In this document: piece by piece, positions 1 through 8,403 of the stretch | Numbering within the stretch: position 1 is the first letter of the stretch | Layout: every line of letters starts with the position of its first letter | Origin: Neobacillus paridis | Lineage (GTDB): Bacteria; Bacillota; Bacilli; Bacillales; Cytobacillaceae | Reading direction: 5' to 3' | DNA: 64,000 bases | Assembly (NCBI RefSeq): GCF_016765675.1 | Contig: NZ_JAESWB010000168.1 | Span: 372,001 to 436,000, forward strand | Notes under the pieces: model-generated | The model's input: only the letters and a program-made list of their open reading frames with translations | The model's database searches: none | What the model was told of the DNA's origin: nothing | Program-made: the position numbers and the translations under genes

Positions 1-101
1 ATAATAAGTGAAAAAGCGGTTTTTAAGGAAAAATCTTTGCGATAGCTGCAAGAAGTTGTGAAATATGGCTGTTTTTCCATTAAAACCTGCGGCAAACGAT
101 T

Positions 102-115
102 CGAATGAATGTTCG
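102..115 (+). promoter_or_regulatory. LexA (SOS) box upstream of recA
   Basis: The sequence CGAATGAATGTTCG matches the Bacillus LexA operator CGAAC-N4-GTTCG with one mismatch. It lies about 100 bases before the recA start and just upstream of the likely -35 element, which is where a recA SOS operator is expected. Confidence 0.8.
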
Positions 116-124
116 TATTTTTAC

Positions 125-153
125 TCGACAAATGGCACGAAAAAAGGTATATT
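125..153 (+). promoter_or_regulatory. Likely sigma-A promoter of recA
   Basis: TCGACA (125-130) and TATATT (148-153) are separated by 17 bases. Together with the LexA box at 102-115 this makes the probable SOS-controlled recA promoter. The -35 element departs from consensus by one base. Confidence 0.55.
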
Positions 154-218
154 AATAATAGGTTTCATTTTCATAGATTCCAGCAATCAAATAAATTTTT
201 TATAAAGGAGGTCTATTT

Positions 219-3200
219 GTGAGTGACCGTAAGGCCGCGTTAGAAATGGCGCTAAAACAAATAGAAAAACAATTCGGTAAAGGTTCCATTATGAAAATGG
301 GAGAAAAGACGGATACAAAAATTTCAACCGTACCAAGCGGCTCCCTGGCACTTGACGCAGCACTCGGAGTCGGGGGATATCCTCGGGGAAGAATAATTGA
401 AATTTATGGTGAATGATTCGTTTATTTAATGGAAAGTCTCTCCTATATCTAAATGATGTGAAGAACGACTTTCCAAATGTAAAACGAAAGATCGCCCGCT
501 TGTTGGGAGACCAATAAGATGAAAGGGGCAAAATCGGAAGACATCTCTATATAAGAGAAAATTCCGAGGTAACTGGGTGAAGTAAAAAGCATCCAGCACC
601 GTAACGCGTACCAAGTGAACCTACAATTAAGTAGAATATAATCTTGGCAAGAGTGTCCCTTCCCTAACAGGTTTAAGCTGAGGGAGAATATGTACGCTGA
701 GCTGAGCTGGAAATGACCAGCTGTAGTTACACGTAAAACACCAGAGCGTGTAATAATGAGGGTGACCTCCAGAAGCAAGGATAAAAAGCCTTGTGATAAC
801 AATACTGCCTGAATCATCTGGTAAAACCACCGTAGCCCTTCATGCCATTGCTGAAGTGCAGGCTATCGGTGGACAAGCCGCGTTTATCGACGCTGAGCAT
901 GCCTTGGACCCGGCATATGCGCAAAAATTAGGTGTTAACATTGATGAATTATTACTTTCCCAGCCTGATACTGGTGAACAGGCGCTTGAAATTGCTGAAG
1001 CGCTTGTACGAAGTGGTGCTGTTGATATCATTGTCATTGACTCTGTCGCAGCATTAGTACCAAAAGCTGAAATTGAAGGTGAAATGGGAGACTCCCATGT
1101 TGGTCTTCAAGCACGCTTGATGTCCCAAGCTCTTCGTAAACTATCAGGTGCTATCAACAAATCGAAAACAATTGCTGTCTTTATAAACCAAATTAGGGAA
1201 AAAGTAGGGGTTATGTTCGGAAATCCCGAGACAACTCCTGGGGGTCGCGCGCTGAAGTTTGTGTGCCGATGAGGCATATATTTCGATTGTCTGCAAAAGA
1301 CTGCGAGAACCGTCTCTCGTATCATCAACCAGCTTATCCCAAAGGGAAACCTAAGGGGGAGTATCGCCTGCTGGTAACGGCATAAGTCAGATTAGCCTTT
1401 CAAATCTGCAACTGAATGTCTAGATGAAAAAGATTTCTATATGGTCAAGGCTACACTGCTTTAAACCTAGACACTGCGGCTAGTAAGCGCAGCTATCCTC
1501 CTTACGAAAGGCTATCACAGGAGGGTACACGACTACGCCAGCGTATTAGAATTTTGCGTTTGGTTAGACGGAATGAAGTCGTGAGCAATCCTATAAGGGA
1601 TATAGTGTCGAACGGGAACCTAAGTAGAAATCGCTAAATTATCGAATATATGAGACATCGGGATGACCTAAGTTGGGATGCTAGAGAAAACTAGCTATGT
1701 TTATCTGAAACTGAATACCCAATATGGTTACGGAGCTGTCATAGTAGTCTGAGGAACCTGAATTAACAGGGATTGCCGTAAATACGGAAGCGGGAAAGCC
1801 GCCCACACATACATCGAAGGATGTATGACACCATCTTGATCTACAATGTCAGACCACGGGGAAATTAATATAAATCATTCCCCCTTAAACCGGTGGTAAA
1901 TGACGCTTAAAAGATAGAGAGGGTGCTGGCGAAGGACAGCAGTTTTACACATCTGTAAGAAATGAAAGGAAAAGGTGAGAGACCTTGAGAAATCCATTAC
2001 AAGTATTACAGATACTGGAATCTAGAGCCAAGGACGAAACATATCGTTTCGATAAGTTAATCAAACACTTCTATAATATCGAATTCTATGAAGCAGCATA
2101 TGCAAAAATCTACTCCAAAGAAGGAAATATGACCGAAGGAACTGACAGCAAAACAATTGACGGCTTCTCACTGAAACATGTTGAAACTCTAATAGAAGCA
2201 ATCAAGAATGAATCATACGAACCCGAACCCGTAAGAAGAGTTGAAATCCCTAAGAAAAATGACCCAAAAAAGAAAAGACCGCTCGGCATACCTGCCTTCT
2301 ACGACAAACTTGTTCAACAAGTTATGGTTTTTATTCTCGAGGTCATTTACGAACCAGTGTTTGAAGACACCTCACATGGTTACAGACCAAATAGAAGTTG
2401 TCACACAGCACTGTATCAAGTAAAACAACAGTTCACAGGAACCAAATGGTGGATCGAGGGAGACATAAAAGGCTTCTTCGATAATATCAACCACAACAAA
2501 ATGATTGAACTCTTACGGAAAAGAATTATGGATGAGAAATTCTTAAGATTGGTAAGGAAATTTCTCAAGGCTGGCTATGTATATGAAAGACAATTACACA
2601 AAACGTATGCAGGAACTCCACAAGGAGGGATTGTATCGCCTATCCTGGCCAACATTTACCTGAATGAACTTGATAAAAAGGTAAAGCAAATTTCCTTGGA
2701 ATATAACACTACAAAGCGACAACGAAGAGCGAACAACGAATATAAACTTATCGCTGATAAGATTTATGCCAGACGGAAAAAGCTAAAAATGCTGACTCTG
2801 GAAGAAAAAGAGGCATTAGAAGAAAAACTTGAAAAGCTTCTTCAAGAGCGGAACGAGTATCGCTTAACCCACCTCCAAGGACAAATAGCCGAAAAAGATA
2901 GACACTATAAGTATTTGTCAAAAATCATATACAAAGTCCGCAGAGAACTAAAGGAGTTAACACCTGAAGAACGCGAGAAAGAAACCAAAGAAATTAGAGA
3001 GCTTCAACTGAAAATGAGAAAACTACCGGCAATGGATGAATTCGATGAAAACTATCGAAGATTGAAATATGTAAGATACGCGGATGACTTCCTCATTAGT
3101 ATCATTGGTACGAAAGAAGACGCCAAAATGATTAAGGAAAGACTAGGTGAATTTCTAAAAGAAGAACTTAGTCTTGACCTGAGTGAAGAAAAAACGCTGA

Positions 3201-4624
3201 TCACACATAACTCTAAGAAAGTTAGATTTCTTGGATACGATATCTTCGTAGGAACTAGACACGAAGGAAAAGTGGCTCTGACAAAAAATAGTGGACGTAT
3301 GGTTAAAAAGAGGGTTGACTCAAAAAACATCAAGCTCTCTTTGCCACACGATAAGATTAAGGATTTTTTAGTCGATAAAAGGATGATTAAAATCACTAAC
3401 GACGGTAGATGGAAAGCAATCCACAGACCTTACCTGTTAGTAAACAGCCCTTTAGAAATCCTTAGGCAGTATAACTCAGAGTTTGGCGGATTATACCAAT
3501 ATTACAAACTTGCCTTTGATGTCAAAGAAAAACTAGGTTCTGTTCATCAACTGTTTAGTCAAAGTTTTGCAAAAACCCTTGCAGGGAAACATAAAACAAA
3601 AGTCAGTAAACTTCGGAATAAATATATGGAATTCAATGGAACTAAAGTGAAAGCATATGTGAATGACAATGGAAATTGGGGAGTGCACTTCATAAAAAAC
3701 GGTAAAGATGATAAGGAGTATATTGCTTTTGCGGAATTGTTCCCTTATAGAGATATTATAGTTGTAAAAGAACTGGAAAATGTAGACTCCAATATTAATG
3801 TCATTAATGAAAAACACATAGTAACCAATTACGCCAGAACAGAAATTGTCCAGCGTATGCGGGCGAACAAGTGTGAATGGTGTGGGGACGATAAAGGGCC
3901 GTTTGAAGTCCACCACATTAGAAAATTAAAAAACATTAAGAATAAAAAGAACAAAAAGTTCTGGGAGTTAATGCACATTTACAGAAATCGTAAAACACTG
4001 GTACTTTGTGCGGATGGGTCAAAAAATAACTGCCACAGAAAACTGCATTCAGGCAAGCTGGACCAGCACAAGAAAATGCAAGCATCAGAGTCTAAGAATA
4101 ACGATTTGGCATTCTAGATACAGGTAAAACGGGGAGCCGTATGATGTGAAAGCATCACGTACGGTTCTGCGAGAGGGTGACACAAACCTGCTTTCGAAAG
4201 AAGGCAAGGCGGTGGCTCCCTACTCGACTACTCGACGATTCGCCTTGAAGTCCGCCGTGCGGAAACATTAAAGCAAGGCAATGACATGGTGGGGAACAAG
4301 ACAAAAATCAAAGTCGTCAAAAATAAGGTGGCACCGCCATTCCGTACTGCGGAAGTGGATATTATGTATGGAGAAGGAATATCTAAGGAAGGCGAAATTA
4401 TTGATATTGGTGCTGAATTGGATATTATTCAAAAAAGCGGCGCATGGTATTCCTATAATGATGAAAGATTGGGACAAGGCCGCGAAAATGCGAAGCTTTA
4501 TCTAAAAGAAAATCCTGATATTCGTATGGAAATCCAGCAGAAAATCCGTGAGCATTATGGTTTAGATAGTGAAAAGACCATCGTCGAAAGCAATGATGAC
4601 GAACAATTTGAATTACTGGATTAA
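219..4624 (+). CDS. recA: RecA recombinase, gene interrupted by two introns
   Basis: RecA forms ATP-dependent filaments on single-stranded DNA, drives homologous strand exchange and triggers LexA self-cleavage. The coding sequence is a join of 219-410, 808-1260 and 4229-4624, which gives 346 residues, close to the usual Bacillus length of about 348. It starts at GTG 219 behind AAAGGAGG. Exon 1 ends in ...EIYG and exon 2 opens with PESSGKTT, so the first intron cuts the Walker A motif GPESSGKT between G and P. Exon 2 holds the [11 protein letters not shown] region, the Walker B strand [16 protein letters not shown] and the L2 loop ([15 protein letters not shown]). Exon 3 resumes with [12 protein letters not shown] and runs to an acidic C-terminus. 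Without splicing only a 65-residue stub would be made. Because the joined product is intact and in frame, I read this as a working gene with self-splicing introns rather than a pseudogene. Confidence 0.93.
411..807 (+). other. ORF-less group I-like intron in recA
   Basis: This 397-base insertion splits the RecA P-loop codons. The boundaries that restore RecA are ...GGT | GAATG... and ...ATACTG | CCT, so the upstream exon ends in U and the intron ends in G, as in group I introns. A plausible P7 pairing is GCGTAC (606-611) with GTACGC (692-697). Several hairpins follow it, such as AGCTGG/CCAGCT, ACACG/CGTGT and GAGG/CCTC. There is no long ORF and no homing endonuclease. A group I intron in recA is known from the Bacillus anthracis group. 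Assignment to group I is inferred from the splice-site rule and these helices; P1 was not resolved by eye. Confidence 0.75.
1985..4117 (+). CDS. ltrA-like: Group II intron-encoded reverse transcriptase/maturase with HNH nuclease
   Basis: This is the 710-residue intron-encoded protein. It helps the intron RNA fold and splice, nicks target DNA and reverse-transcribes the intron into it. An RT domain covers roughly residues 30-460, with the motifs [53 protein letters not shown] and the catalytic YADDF. A Lys/Glu-rich charged insert of about 130 residues precedes YADDF. A maturase X-like region follows. The C-terminus has an HNH endonuclease: [14 protein letters not shown], then a Cys/His pair in [14 protein letters not shown]. 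The start is TTG 1985 behind AAGGTGAGAG. All motifs are intact, so the element may still be mobile. It is transcribed with recA. Confidence 0.93.
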   Translation: MRNPLQVLQILESRAKDETYRFDKLIKHFYNIEFYEAAYAKIYSKEGNMTEGTDSKTIDGFSLKHVETLIEAIKNESYEPEPVRRVEIPKKNDPKKKRPLGIPAFYDKLVQQVMVFILEVIYEPVFEDTSHGYRPNRSCHTALYQVKQQFTGTKWWIEGDIKGFFDNINHNKMIELLRKRIMDEKFLRLVRKFLKAGYVYERQLHKTYAGTPQGGIVSPILANIYLNELDKKVKQISLEYNTTKRQRRANNEYKLIADKIYARRKKLKMLTLEEKEALEEKLEKLLQERNEYRLTHLQGQIAEKDRHYKYLSKIIYKVRRELKELTPEEREKETKEIRELQLKMRKLPAMDEFDENYRRLKYVRYADDFLISIIGTKEDAKMIKERLGEFLKEELSLDLSEEKTLITHNSKKVRFLGYDIFVGTRHEGKVALTKNSGRMVKKRVDSKNIKLSLPHDKIKDFLVDKRMIKITNDGRWKAIHRPYLLVNSPLEILRQYNSEFGGLYQYYKLAFDVKEKLGSVHQLFSQSFAKTLAGKHKTKVSKLRNKYMEFNGTKVKAYVNDNGNWGVHFIKNGKDDKEYIAFAELFPYRDIIVVKELENVDSNINVINEKHIVTNYARTEIVQRMRANKCEWCGDDKGPFEVHHIRKLKNIKNKKNKKFWELMHIYRNRKTLVLCADGSKNNCHRKLHSGKLDQHKKMQASESKNNDLAF
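4134..4226 (+). ncRNA. Group II intron domains V and VI
   Basis: Domain V (4134-4167) is a 34-base hairpin with the 3' arm CACGTACGGTTC and a GAAA tetraloop. Domain VI (about 4170-4226) has paired CGAG/CTCG and AGGG/CCCT blocks with a single bulged A at 4222. They form the catalytic core and branch point of the recA group II intron. Confidence 0.9.
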
Positions 4625-4630
4625 CCTGCA

Positions 4631-4664
4631 AGAGCAAAGCCCAAGGTGGTTTTGCTCTTTGTTT
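4631..4664 (+). terminator. recA terminator
   Basis: An 11-bp stem, AGAGCAAAGCC with GGTTTTGCTCT, is followed by TTGTTTAT. It lies 6 bases after the recA stop codon. Confidence 0.75.
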
Positions 4665-4754
4665 ATAATAAATATTTATACGTGGTTATGAATAATCAAT
4701 ACATACTTATTATACTAATTTCAAAATATTTCAAAGTGCCAACAGGAGTAAACC

Positions 4755-4783
4755 TTGACAATGAATATGTACACCTTTACAAT
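4755..4783 (+). promoter_or_regulatory. Sigma-A promoter of rny
   Basis: A consensus TTGACA (4755-4760) and TACAAT (4778-4783) are separated by exactly 17 bases. The implied 5' leader before the rny start at 4922 is about 130 bases. Its function is unknown; I saw no named riboswitch in it. Confidence 0.8.
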
Positions 4784-4921
4784 TAGATTGTATATTTTAC
4801 ATTTTTGGTAATATTACAATTGCGAAAAGCCTTAGTGCTTGCTGTATGTTGAGTCTAAACAATGTACATGCCGACACTTAAAAAATTGTATCAAAAGTTC
4901 ATAGCAAGAGGAGGTGTAACG

Positions 4922-6481
4922 ATGGAACCATTTACAATCATCTCCATTTTGCTTGGCCTTATCGTCGGTGCCGTTGTTGGCTATTTTGTTCATAAATCCA
5001 TTGCTGAAGCAAAAGTTACGGGTGCAAAAAATGCTGCTGAACAGATTATTGAAGATGCGAAACGTGATGCTGATGCTTTAAAGAAAGAAGCTTTGCTTGA
5101 AGCAAAGGATGAAATTCACAAGCTTCGGACTGAAGCAGAACGTGAGGTTCGTGAACGAAGAACTGAAATGCAAAAACAAGAAAATCGTTTACTGCAAAGA
5201 GAAGAGAATTTAGATCGAAAAGAGGAAACGTTAAACAAGCGTGAAAATCTTTTAGAAAAGAAGGATGATTCTCTAAACCAAAGACAACAGCATATTGAAG
5301 AGATGGAAAGCAAAGTGGACGAGTTGGTAAGTACACAACAAACTGAACTCGAACGAATTTCGGGCTTAACGCGCGAAGAAGCGAAAACGATCATCTTAGA
5401 CCGGATGGAAAAAGAACTTTCTTATGAAACTGCGATGATGATTAAGGAAAGCGAAAATCGTGCGAAAGAGGAAGCTGACAAAAAAGCGAAAGAAATCCTA
5501 TCGCTTGCAATCCAACGTTGCGCTGCTGACCATGTTGCGGAAACGACTGTATCGGTCGTCAATCTTCCAAATGATGAGATGAAGGGACGAATCATTGGAC
5601 GTGAAGGCAGAAATATTCGTACCCTTGAAACTTTAACTGGGATTGATTTGATTATCGATGATACCCCTGAAGCTGTTATTCTTTCAGGCTTTGATCCTAT
5701 TCGGCGTGAAACAGCCAGATTAGCACTTGAAAAGCTTGTTCAGGACGGACGTATTCACCCAGCGCGAATTGAGGAAATGGTCGAAAAATCCCGCCGGGAA
5801 GTGGATGAGTATATTCGGGAAGTGGGAGAACAAACCACCTTTGAAGTAGGTGTTCATGGCCTTCATCCAGATTTGATCAAGATATTGGGGCGGTTAAAAT
5901 TCCGTACAAGTTATGGTCAAAATGTCTTAAAACACTCGATGGAAGTCGCCCAGCTTTCAGGCTTGCTTGCTGCTGAGCTCGGTCAGGATGAAATGCTGGC
6001 AAGACGTGCCGGCTTGCTCCATGACATCGGTAAAGCGATTGACCACGAGGTAGAGGGCAGCCACGTAGAAATTGGAGTGGAACTTGCCACAAAATACAAG
6101 GAGCACCCAGTGGTTATCAATAGTATTGCCTCACATCATGGCGATACTGCGCCAACTTCGATCATTGCTGTGTTAGTTGCCGCTGCTGATGCTTTATCAG
6201 CTGCCAGACCAGGCGCACGAAGTGAGACGCTGGAAAACTATATCCGCCGGCTTGAGAGACTTGAAGAGATTTCGGAATCCTATGAGGGTGTGGAAAAATC
6301 CTATGCCATCCAAGCAGGTCGTGAAATCCGGATTATCGTCAGACCGGATGCTATTGATGATTTGGCGGCACATCGCTTGGCACGTGATATTCGCAAGCGT
6401 ATTGAAGATGAACTGGATTATCCAGGCCATATTAAAGTGACAGTAATTCGTGAAACCCGAGCTGTAGAATACGCAAAATAA
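4922..6481 (+). CDS. rny: Ribonuclease Y
   Basis: RNase Y is the membrane-anchored endoribonuclease that starts mRNA decay in Bacillus; it was formerly called YmdA. The protein has 519 residues. It begins with one membrane helix (about 5-25, [17 protein letters not shown]), then a long charged coiled coil to about residue 190. A KH domain follows with [15 protein letters not shown]. The HD phosphohydrolase domain carries [12 protein letters not shown] and SHHGD. I chose ATG 4922, preceded by AGAGGAGGTG, over an upstream in-frame ATG at 4862 that has no ribosome binding site. It has its own promoter at 4755 and a terminator just after the stop. Confidence 0.96.
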   Translation: MEPFTIISILLGLIVGAVVGYFVHKSIAEAKVTGAKNAAEQIIEDAKRDADALKKEALLEAKDEIHKLRTEAEREVRERRTEMQKQENRLLQREENLDRKEETLNKRENLLEKKDDSLNQRQQHIEEMESKVDELVSTQQTELERISGLTREEAKTIILDRMEKELSYETAMMIKESENRAKEEADKKAKEILSLAIQRCAADHVAETTVSVVNLPNDEMKGRIIGREGRNIRTLETLTGIDLIIDDTPEAVILSGFDPIRRETARLALEKLVQDGRIHPARIEEMVEKSRREVDEYIREVGEQTTFEVGVHGLHPDLIKILGRLKFRTSYGQNVLKHSMEVAQLSGLLAAELGQDEMLARRAGLLHDIGKAIDHEVEGSHVEIGVELATKYKEHPVVINSIASHHGDTAPTSIIAVLVAAADALSAARPGARSETLENYIRRLERLEEISESYEGVEKSYAIQAGREIRIIVRPDAIDDLAAHRLARDIRKRIEDELDYPGHIKVTVIRETRAVEYAK

Positions 6482-6508
6482 GCGGTGCATCTGCACCGCT
6501 TTCGTTAT
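6481..6508 (+). terminator. rny terminator
   Basis: A perfect AGCGGTGCA/TGCACCGCT hairpin overlaps the rny stop codon and is followed by a short T-rich stretch. Confidence 0.65.
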
Positions 6509-6560
6509 TTCTAATGATCGATGCGAACAAACTTAATTTTATTAATGAAAGGGTATATAG

Positions 6561-7358
6561 ATGAACTTACTATTTATCGGCGACGTTGTCGGATCATCAG
6601 GAAGGGATATGGTAAAAGAGTATTTACCTAAATTAAAGGAAAAATATAGCCCGCAGATAACCATTATAAATGGAGAAAATGCTGCAGGAGGAAGGGGAAT
6701 TACTAAAAAAATTTACCGTCAGTTTCTCGAACAAGGTGCACAAGCGATAACGCTTGGGAATCATGCGTGGGACAACCGGGAAATTTTTGAGTTTATTGAT
6801 GACGCAAAGTATTTAGTCCGGCCGGCAAACTTTCCTAAAAGTACACCAGGAAAGGGACTTGTTTTTATCAAAATGAATCAAGTCGAGGTAGCGATCATTA
6901 ATTTACAAGGCCGTACCTTTATGAATCCAATCGATTGTCCATTTCAGAAGGCGGACGAACTGATTTCAATTGCCAAGGAAAGGACCCCTTTTATCTTTGT
7001 TGACTTTCATGCTGAAGTCACGAGTGAAAAACAGGCTCTCGGCTGGTATCTTGATGGTAAAGTGTCCGCGGTCGTCGGGACGCATACACATGTTCAAACG
7101 GCAGATCATCGGATTTTGCCAGGTGGAACCGCTTATCTCACAGATGTCGGGATGACAGGGCCGTATGATGGCATTCTCGGGATGGAGAGGTCTGCAGTAT
7201 TAAAACGATTCCTTACCAGTCTTCCAGTCCGCTTTGAGGTGCCTACTGGCGGCAGAAACCAATTAAGCGCTGTAACGATAGAATTGGATTCCAAAACAGG
7301 CCTTGCTAAAAAGATTGAACCAATTCTGATTAATGATGATCATCCGTTTTATTCATAA
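6561..7358 (+). CDS. ymdB: YmdB metallophosphodiesterase
   Basis: YmdB is a calcineurin-like phosphodiesterase that, in B. subtilis, hydrolyses 2',3'-cyclic nucleotides and affects biofilm and motility gene expression. The 265 residues match the family length of about 264. Metal-binding motifs are visible in order: GDVVGSSGR, INGENAAGGRGI, TLGNHAWDN, FVDFHAEVTSEK and GTHTHVQTAD. The gene sits directly downstream of rny, as in B. subtilis, separated by the hairpin at 6481. A hairpin terminator follows it. The ribosome binding site AAAGGGTATAT is modest. Confidence 0.95.
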   Translation: MNLLFIGDVVGSSGRDMVKEYLPKLKEKYSPQITIINGENAAGGRGITKKIYRQFLEQGAQAITLGNHAWDNREIFEFIDDAKYLVRPANFPKSTPGKGLVFIKMNQVEVAIINLQGRTFMNPIDCPFQKADELISIAKERTPFIFVDFHAEVTSEKQALGWYLDGKVSAVVGTHTHVQTADHRILPGGTAYLTDVGMTGPYDGILGMERSAVLKRFLTSLPVRFEVPTGGRNQLSAVTIELDSKTGLAKKIEPILINDDHPFYS

Positions 7359-7361
7359 TAG

Positions 7362-7413
7362 AGGTGTCAGCCACTATGTAAGAAACAAACATAGTCGTCT
7401 GACGCCTTTTTTT
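7362..7413 (+). terminator. ymdB terminator
   Basis: A long stem (AGGTGTCAG with CTGACGCCT, extended by ACTATGT with ACATAGT) ends in eight Ts. Confidence 0.85.
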
Positions 7414-7530
7414 GTCCAAGCCGGAATATGTCTATTGTCTCTTGAATATAGTAGGAGTGGAATGATATATACCTGATTTGTTCATGATACTGCTCATGCG
7501 GAATCGGGATTTTACAAGGGGGAGCTAGGA

Positions 7531-7791
7531 ATGGAAATATTAAAAGTTTCAGCAAAATCTAATCCTAATTCTGTAGCTGGTGCACTTGCCGGAGTTCTGC
7601 GTGAAAGAGGTGCGGCAGAAATACAGGCAATTGGCGCGGGTGCATTGAATCAAGCCGTAAAGGCAGTAGCCATTGCTCGAGGATTTGTAGCACCTAGCGG
7701 AGTTGATTTAATTTGTGTCCCGGCATTTACCGATATTTTAATTGACGGGGAAGAACGCACAGCTATAAAGTTAATTGTAGAGCCACGCTAA
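7531..7791 (+). CDS. spoVS: Stage V sporulation protein S
   Basis: SpoVS is a small Alba-like protein needed to complete spore coat and cortex formation past stage V. The 86-residue length and the sequence MEILKVSAKSNPNSVAGALAG...RTAIKLIVEPR are nearly invariant in Bacillus. The start ATG 7531 follows GGGGGAG. It is monocistronic, between the ymdB terminator and its own terminator. In B. subtilis the gene is sigma-H dependent; I could not identify a convincing sigma-H promoter by eye. Confidence 0.97.
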   Translation: MEILKVSAKSNPNSVAGALAGVLRERGAAEIQAIGAGALNQAVKAVAIARGFVAPSGVDLICVPAFTDILIDGEERTAIKLIVEPR

Positions 7792-7842
7792 AAACAATAA
7801 AATCCAAGCGAAGAACACGACGCAAAAATTTAAAAATGGCTG

Positions 7843-7872
7843 CCTGGTTGTTTATAACAAGCAGGTTTTTTT
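7843..7872 (+). terminator. spoVS terminator
   Basis: The stem CCTGGTTG with CAAGCAGG is followed by seven Ts. Confidence 0.8.
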
Positions 7873-8403
7873 CATGCATGGTTAGGTTCCTCCCTTTTTT
7901 AGTTAATAAGAAATTATAAAATTTTTCCGAATTTTATAATTTCTTATGTCGCATAAATTCAACTACGCCTCTGTCTTCATCCTTAAGGACTCGTCAGTCG
8001 GCGAGTTTTCATTTTGGAAAATAATCGAGTTGCACGAAAAAATATTATTCTACAATAAAACTTTCTGTTTTAAAATGAAGGGATTATTTGCTATAAAAAT
8101 GAAGGGGAAAATATTTAAGAATATAGGTTTCTCCCATTTGTTTAGGCTAAAAATCTCGCAAACCAAAGTGCTGATTTAAAATTATAAAAAAATATTCATA
8201 TTTTAGACAATATTTCAGGCAGAAGGGTTGCATTTTTTTTAACATAGGTCTAGAATTGAAAGCGTTTAGAGGTGGCCTTAATTCTAGTAAATTCTCTATT
8301 TTTAACAATGTTATGTTAATTTTTAGCGAATTGCTCGGAAATGTGCTACTCTAATACATGATTCAAGCTACTTATTTTTTACATATCCAAAGGGGTGTAA
8401 CTA
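7873..8403. other. AT-rich intergenic region before korA
   Basis: No convincing gene is present. A 77-codon open frame at 7946-8179 lacks a ribosome binding site and resembles no protein I know. A hairpin (ACTCG/CGAGT) lies near 7988-8006. Near the right end are a cre-like site (8257-8270) and the probable korA promoter region, where TTGCTC at 8331 is followed by a TACTCTAATACAT stretch; the -10 element is ambiguous. Confidence 0.6.
8257..8270 (+). promoter_or_regulatory. Candidate CcpA (cre) site upstream of korA
   Basis: TGAAAGCGTTTAGA matches the catabolite-responsive element consensus TGWAARCGYTWNCA at 13 of 14 positions. It lies about 130 bases before the korA start. CcpA control of a 2-oxoacid oxidoreductase would make metabolic sense but is inferred. 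Confidence 0.5.

Larger units (their letters stand above)
1261..4228 (+). mobile_element. Group II intron in recA
   Basis: The intron begins GTGTGCCGAT, matching the group II GUGYG start, and ends in AC. Its removal joins ALKF to [10 protein letters not shown] in frame. Domain V is recognisable at 4134-4167: GAGCCGTATGATG, a GAAA loop, then CATCACGTACGGTTC. Domain VI follows, with CGAG-AGGG (4170-4177) pairing with CCCT-CTCG (4218-4226) and leaving A4222 bulged as the branch point, 7 bases from the 3' end. The intron encodes a maturase (1985-4117) in its domain IV. The last eight intron bases (TACTCGAC) are the same as the first eight of the downstream exon. A group II intron in recA has precedent in Geobacillus kaustophilus. 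Confidence 0.93.

Noticed and set aside
219-4624. recA as a pseudogene broken by stops and an inserted retroelement
   Set aside because: Removing two segments with exact group I and group II type boundaries restores a complete 346-residue RecA in frame.
7946-8179. 77-codon open frame before korA
   Set aside because: No ribosome binding site, AT-driven composition and no familiar motif.
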